A stretch of 64,000 nucleotides of DNA. Origin: Bimastos eiseni. Its lineage: Eukaryota > Annelida > Clitellata > Crassiclitellata > Lumbricidae. Positions 61,001 through 64,000 of the stretch are shown one piece after another. A program made the position numbers and the translations under genes. The stretch spans positions 10,206,530 to 10,270,529 of the forward strand of contig OY365822.1 in assembly GCA_959347315.1 (NCBI GenBank), given 5' to 3'. Within the stretch, counting starts at the first letter, position 1. Every line of letters starts with the position of its first letter. The notes under the pieces were generated by a model, which did no database searches, had not been told where the DNA came from, and saw nothing but the letters and a program-made list of their open reading frames with translations.

Positions 61001-61157
61001 TGTTGGTTGCGATGAAACTAGGCTCAGACTCAGGTTCACCTCCATCGTCAATGTTTCTATTCCTCTTGCCAAGAAAGATAAGCCATGCAACTGTCAGACC
61101 CACAACGGCTACTGTTACACCCGACAACCTGACGTATTGCCTCACTGTTTCAAGCAT
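49007..61157 (-). CDS. TYW1: TYW1, 4-demethylwyosine synthase, 14 exons, 718 aa
   Basis: Coding exons, 5' to 3': 61157-60891, 60120-60019, 59186-58992, 58084-57985, 57533-57382, 55993-55862, 54512-54375, 53793-53675, 52954-52845, 52677-52500, 51647-51512, 50771-50661, 50007-49840, 49255-49007 (2,157 nt with TAG). Phases agree at all 13 junctions. An N-terminal membrane segment (about 13-30) and basic linker precede a flavodoxin-like FMN domain (ATQTGTAK 82-89, STYTAGKHP 135-143, VVGLGNSIY 174-182). After an acidic linker, [16 protein letters not shown] leads into the radical-SAM domain with CANKCVFC (Cys393, Cys397, Cys400) for the 4Fe-4S cluster, then [15 protein letters not shown] and a C-terminal [19 protein letters not shown] wybutosine region. 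The enzyme converts N1-methylguanosine-37 of tRNA-Phe to 4-demethylwyosine using pyruvate and SAM. Length is near human TYW1 (about 732 aa). The exon 6 donor (GTAAGT) is the least certain junction. Confidence 0.97.
50400..50506. repeat. 22-bp minisatellite, TYW1 intron 12
   Basis: About five units of GACCTTGACAAGTCCTTCAGTT. Confidence 0.8.
52340..52475. repeat. 15-bp minisatellite, TYW1 intron 10, next to the exon 10 donor
   Basis: About nine units of GTTACTAATGTAATT/GTTACTAATGTGACT. The exon 10 donor is at 52,499, about 25 bp away. Confidence 0.85.
53275..53645. repeat. 16-18-bp minisatellite, TYW1 intron 8, next to the exon 8 donor
   Basis: Units of TAGGTCATAACTCTAAA alternate with TAGACCATGACTCAAAAAAT and TAGACTATGACTCTAAAG, giving a larger period of about 120 bp. 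Ends about 30 bp from exon 8 (53,675). Confidence 0.85.
53990..54340. repeat. GA/GACA-rich low-complexity tract, TYW1 intron 7
   Basis: Purine-rich on the plus strand (GAGAGAGACAGAGAGACAGA and similar). It produces long but spurious charged or serine/leucine-rich open frames on both strands. Confidence 0.75.
54824..55215. mobile_element. 392-bp non-autonomous hAT-like element
   Basis: Inverted ends CAGTGTTCCCTCTAA / TTAGAGGAAACACTG (14/15), with flanks GGCTTAAC and GGCATAAC (7/8). Subterminal GTGCG/CGCAC-rich stretches near both ends (TGTGCGTGCGCAAC; TGTGCGCACAC). No coding capacity. Lies in TYW1 intron 6. Confidence 0.85.
55455..55587. repeat. 19-bp minisatellite, TYW1 intron 6
   Basis: Seven units of CATGTATTTCTACGGGTGT with A/G variation. 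19 is not a multiple of 3, so every frame stays open through it and yields a false open frame. Confidence 0.9.
56110..56200. repeat. Diverged piece related to the CAGAGGCGGCGATC MITE
   Basis: In reverse orientation: GGCAATCTCATTTGACAGG, GGGGGGACACCAAATGAGAG and GGCAGAAAATGTGGTGG, matching the complement of the interior at 13,600-13,670. Lies in TYW1 intron 5. Confidence 0.5.
56475..56765. repeat. 30-bp minisatellite, TYW1 intron 5
   Basis: About nine units based on CTCTTACAGTGTTACACATA followed by TACACTTACA. Period 30 is divisible by 3, which explains an apparent 90-codon repetitive open frame. Confidence 0.9.
57050..57240. repeat. Short tandem repeat, period about 38 bp, TYW1 intron 5
   Basis: Four to five diverged units, each containing TTTTCATCACATCCAGCTTC. 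Confidence 0.65.
58225..58296. repeat. Right-end fragment of the CAGCGTTTCCCAA hAT-like family
   Basis: TTCCGCGGAGCCCTTGTCTT, ACGGAACCCTGGGGTTCCGC and CAGTTTGGGAAACGATGCTC, matching the right third of the element at 22,033-22,496. Lies in TYW1 intron 3. Confidence 0.7.
59190..59460. repeat. 21-bp minisatellite abutting the TYW1 exon 3 acceptor
   Basis: About 13 units of TTGTAACATAATCCAAAACCA. The unit next to exon 3 supplies the bases just upstream of the acceptor AG (59,187-59,188). Confidence 0.9.
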
Positions 61158-62779
61158 TCTTACACCATAGATTCAGTACCAAGCAACATGTTGTCTAGAT
61201 AAACAAATGAAACATCTGTTGAAGTAATATATCAGGTAAAAATTTCACCAAAGGGCAGTAATATTTTGCAAGCCAATATTCCAGCTTACTGGAATACCAA
61301 CTAAACTGAAGGAAGAGTTGATAAAAGCTTCATACCAAGGATATTGAACAGGTCACTTAAGATGCCTAGAAGATGACATGCAACTGGATGGTTCAAATCT
61401 CTGACTCAGAATCTTACATCTAATTCTATCTGATGACTGTAACAGTTTCTGTTCGTAACTTAAGGAGAAGTGGTGAGTCAACTCCATGTTATTCTCTCAA
61501 TGAACGAATATGATTACTATAAACACAACACCTAAAACTAGATGGATTTACTCGTGAGCAATAAGCGTTAGCTTTTCTCCCATCAGACACTAAAACAAAA
61601 GTAATAAACCATAAATTGGCATAACAACTTGAACAGTGCACATGCTGAACAATGAAGGACAAATCTTCTGTGGCCAAAATTGGGGAAATAAACGAAAAGT
61701 TTACTTCGATGACCGAACACGTAAAAAATTTAGCAAGTGAAGACCTCTGTGCATGTGCAACCTTCGGCATACTGTCAACTACAACACATTTTTTCAATAT
61801 GCGTCGTGAAGATAGGTTGGGCATCGTGATGGTCGTATAGGGTCAGGGGTAGGGTTGTTTTAGACATATGCAAAGAACCTTCGGCCACAGAAGTAATTTT
61901 CCCGCGCGTTAAGAGGCCGAAGATTCGGCCGCAGAAACTCCACGCAGCGAAGAATGGACATGACCACATGGTAGTAGACAATTGAAGATCAGAAGGTCAA
62001 TCGATGATTTGGATAAATACCACGCCCTTACAATTAGCCAAGATATAATATAAAGCTTCTGTTTTGTAATATACAGAAACTGTCTTAGTGGAATTTAGTG
62101 TATTATAATTTGTAAATAGCAAAACAACAACTATTCACTCTACCATAGATATAATAAAGATCGAACACGCAACGATCGTCGTTGGCAGGCATGGCAGCGA
62201 TGAAGATATGAAAGTAAGTATGTAGCCTTCATTTGCAGCCGAAAGGCGCACATGCATTGCCTTGCGTGCTATGCAACGATCACACCATTTTAAATAAACT
62301 GCAACAGGAACATATAATATTGCACTTTCATCATACACATCCAAAATACTTGCCATACTTAAAAATCGGCCACGGATTACTAAACATTTCTTCTATTAAC
62401 CTATAAATCTTCACGACATTTTTACGTTTGCTCATCCTCGCAAATTCACCATCGTCCAGCCAAATATCTTTGATCCATAAATCTCTCTACATCTAGACCT
62501 ACATCACGTACAATAAATTTACAAAGTTTATATAGTAAATTTTAGTCCAGGCCCAACACGGCAAGTATAGGCCTATACGATGAGTATACGGTCTGAAATT
62601 TATCTCCGCGAGCTCTGCTGTTTGACTTCAGGTATCCTTGCGCATACGCTGTGCCTTTCCGCAGCAAAAGGAGTTATTTTTACTTTCCCAAAGTATTTTA
62701 AGTAACATTTTAAATAATCGTCTGTAAAATGTTTGCATTTATATTGCTGCAGCATTCGCATATGCATTTATTTCAACAA
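61158..62779. other. Upstream flank of TYW1
   Basis: Presumed TYW1 promoter and 5' region. A small inverted motif (CTTCGGCC and GATTCGGCCGC) is seen near 61,880-61,935. No supported coding sequence; short open frames here lack family resemblance. Confidence 0.4.
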
Positions 62780-63084
62780 GGGGTCGTCCATAAAGGACGC
62801 CTGCAAAGACCCTACTATTTGACCTCCCTCCCCTTGTCCGATGCAAAAACTTACATTTTATAGACGCTTATCTGCATGTAAGCTTCGTATATCCTTCTCT
62901 CAAATGTGAAGTATAACCTAAAGCTACTAACAAACAACTAAGCTTTATGACGCAATTACCATTATATGTGATTTTGGTGATAATTTAGCACAGTCACATG
63001 CGGACGTCTGCATAGTCCAAGACCCCCTCCTCTGTCCGCATTTTCCCCTACCTTTCGTTGCGGACGTCTTTTGTGGATGACCCC
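62780..63084. mobile_element. 305-bp non-autonomous element with GGGGTC(G/A)TCCA ends
   Basis: Begins GGGGTCGTCCATAAAGGACG; the right end is the complement of GGGGTCATCCACAAAAGACG (17/20). Internal GCGGACGTCTGCA and GTCCGCA motifs. The flanking duplication is at most two bases (AA). No coding capacity. The superfamily is not clear from the ends alone. Confidence 0.65.
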
Positions 63085-64000
63085 AAGCCAATTGAGTTCA
63101 AGCGAATAATGTACATAATCTGTTGGTTTGTCCTAACAAGACTTGTCTACACAAAACGCTTCATAATGATTCGCTAGGTGGTAGCACGTTTTAGAAAAAG
63201 ACCACTAGATCGAATTCAAGCTTTCGCTCAACAAGCATTCAAGCATTTGCCCAACCGTGTGTTGGAGTAAATAATCATAATATAAGCCAAGCGCCTCAGA
63301 GCCCAGTCTTGCGCGTTCATCAATAATCGTAGTAAATTGTTAAAACTGAACAGAATTGTACAAACACTTTATCTGAATATCATAAAAATGATAAAAGTTC
63401 TGCACAAAATGTAATGACGAAATTAAACTGCAAGTCCCTTTACAATTTTATCAGTCTAGAATTAAGTCGTTGTCACAATCTCGGTCTTAAAGAAAGTATC
63501 GAAAGCAATAAAAATATTTCTACAAAGATTACTGAAAATGACTATGGTAGTGCATACCATTTGATTTCTATGTATAAATGCCATTTTATGCATACATGTC
63601 TGTATGTACATATGGGACAATTCAGCCCCATGTAACACTTGCAGAACACTTCTACAAACAAGCAATGTGATGTTACAGTCCACTCAGTGTTTGGTGATGG
63701 GCATTCAAGTAAACTATTAAAATAAAAACTGATATACACGTTTTGTGACTATAAAAGTAGCAAAGTTACCAAGAACAGACTTAAATAATTCTTAAATACG
63801 GACAAGAAAAATATTCAATATCATCCATGATCGATTCTTTCAAAAAACTCGAAACAGTGGGCACTGTTGCAAATGTGGCCACACAATTATTCCTAAATCT
63901 AACACCACATAGTGCTCCGTTAATTGAGTTCCCAACAGCTCCACTGCCTGCACCCTGTTAGTGCCAGTCCCAAGTCCAGAGGAAGGAGGAGGGCGACGTT
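63085..64000. other. Window edge: decayed repeat, possible partial exon
   Basis: A diverged arm of the palindromic repeat is at about 63,168-63,232 (GATTCGCTAGGTGG...). The last 165 bp (about 63,836-64,000) are open on the minus strand (RRPPPSSGLGTGTNRVQAVE, continuing to a TGA). This could be the end of a coding exon or part of a repeat; I do not recognise it. Confidence 0.25.

Overview
The window is nuclear DNA from an animal. It is AT-rich and intron-rich, and it holds three intact protein-coding genes, all on the minus strand, set among dense repeats. The protein sequences (a CYP4F-like P450, a metazoan-type TYW1 with a membrane anchor, a two-box HMG protein) and a KIAA1586-like hAT transposon fit a bilaterian. 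An invertebrate deuterostome is my best guess, but the sequence alone does not settle the phylum.

Layout. 1-6,550 is a transposon graveyard: two copies of a hairpin-rich palindromic element, a short hAT derivative, and a 2.7-kb hAT element (exact 8-bp target duplication, decayed transposase) carrying a 73-bp TTAA-flanked MITE. 8,055-15,497 (-) is a seven-exon gene for a 301-residue two-HMG-box chromatin protein with a glutamine run and an acidic tail. 17,420-47,328 (-) is an eleven-exon CYP4-family cytochrome P450 of 512 residues. 49,007-61,157 (-) is a fourteen-exon TYW1 gene of 718 residues (wybutosine synthesis). For all three genes I followed exon phase across every junction; each closes into one open frame of normal family length.

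The most striking feature is intron 4 of the P450 gene. About 97% of its 21.9 kb is one satellite array (about 23,190-44,386): roughly 125 head-to-tail monomers of 169 bp with no net drift over 123 periods. The array has higher-order structure, including a 31-monomer (5,239-bp) block present twice in direct succession and a 13-monomer (2,197-bp) repeat. Each typical monomer carries a 14-bp perfect palindrome and a second short hairpin. Diverged, older-looking monomers lie at the left edge, and one isolated inverted copy lies in the neighbouring intron 3. The P450 exons on both sides are intact.

A second theme is short-unit minisatellites inside introns, several ending within tens of bases of a splice site. 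In two cases (P450 intron 6, TYW1 intron 2) the splice-site sequence itself looks like one unit of the array. A third theme is hAT-type non-autonomous elements: at least five with recognisable ends and 8-bp target duplications sit in introns and flanks. The genes are not functionally linked; their shared orientation is probably incidental.
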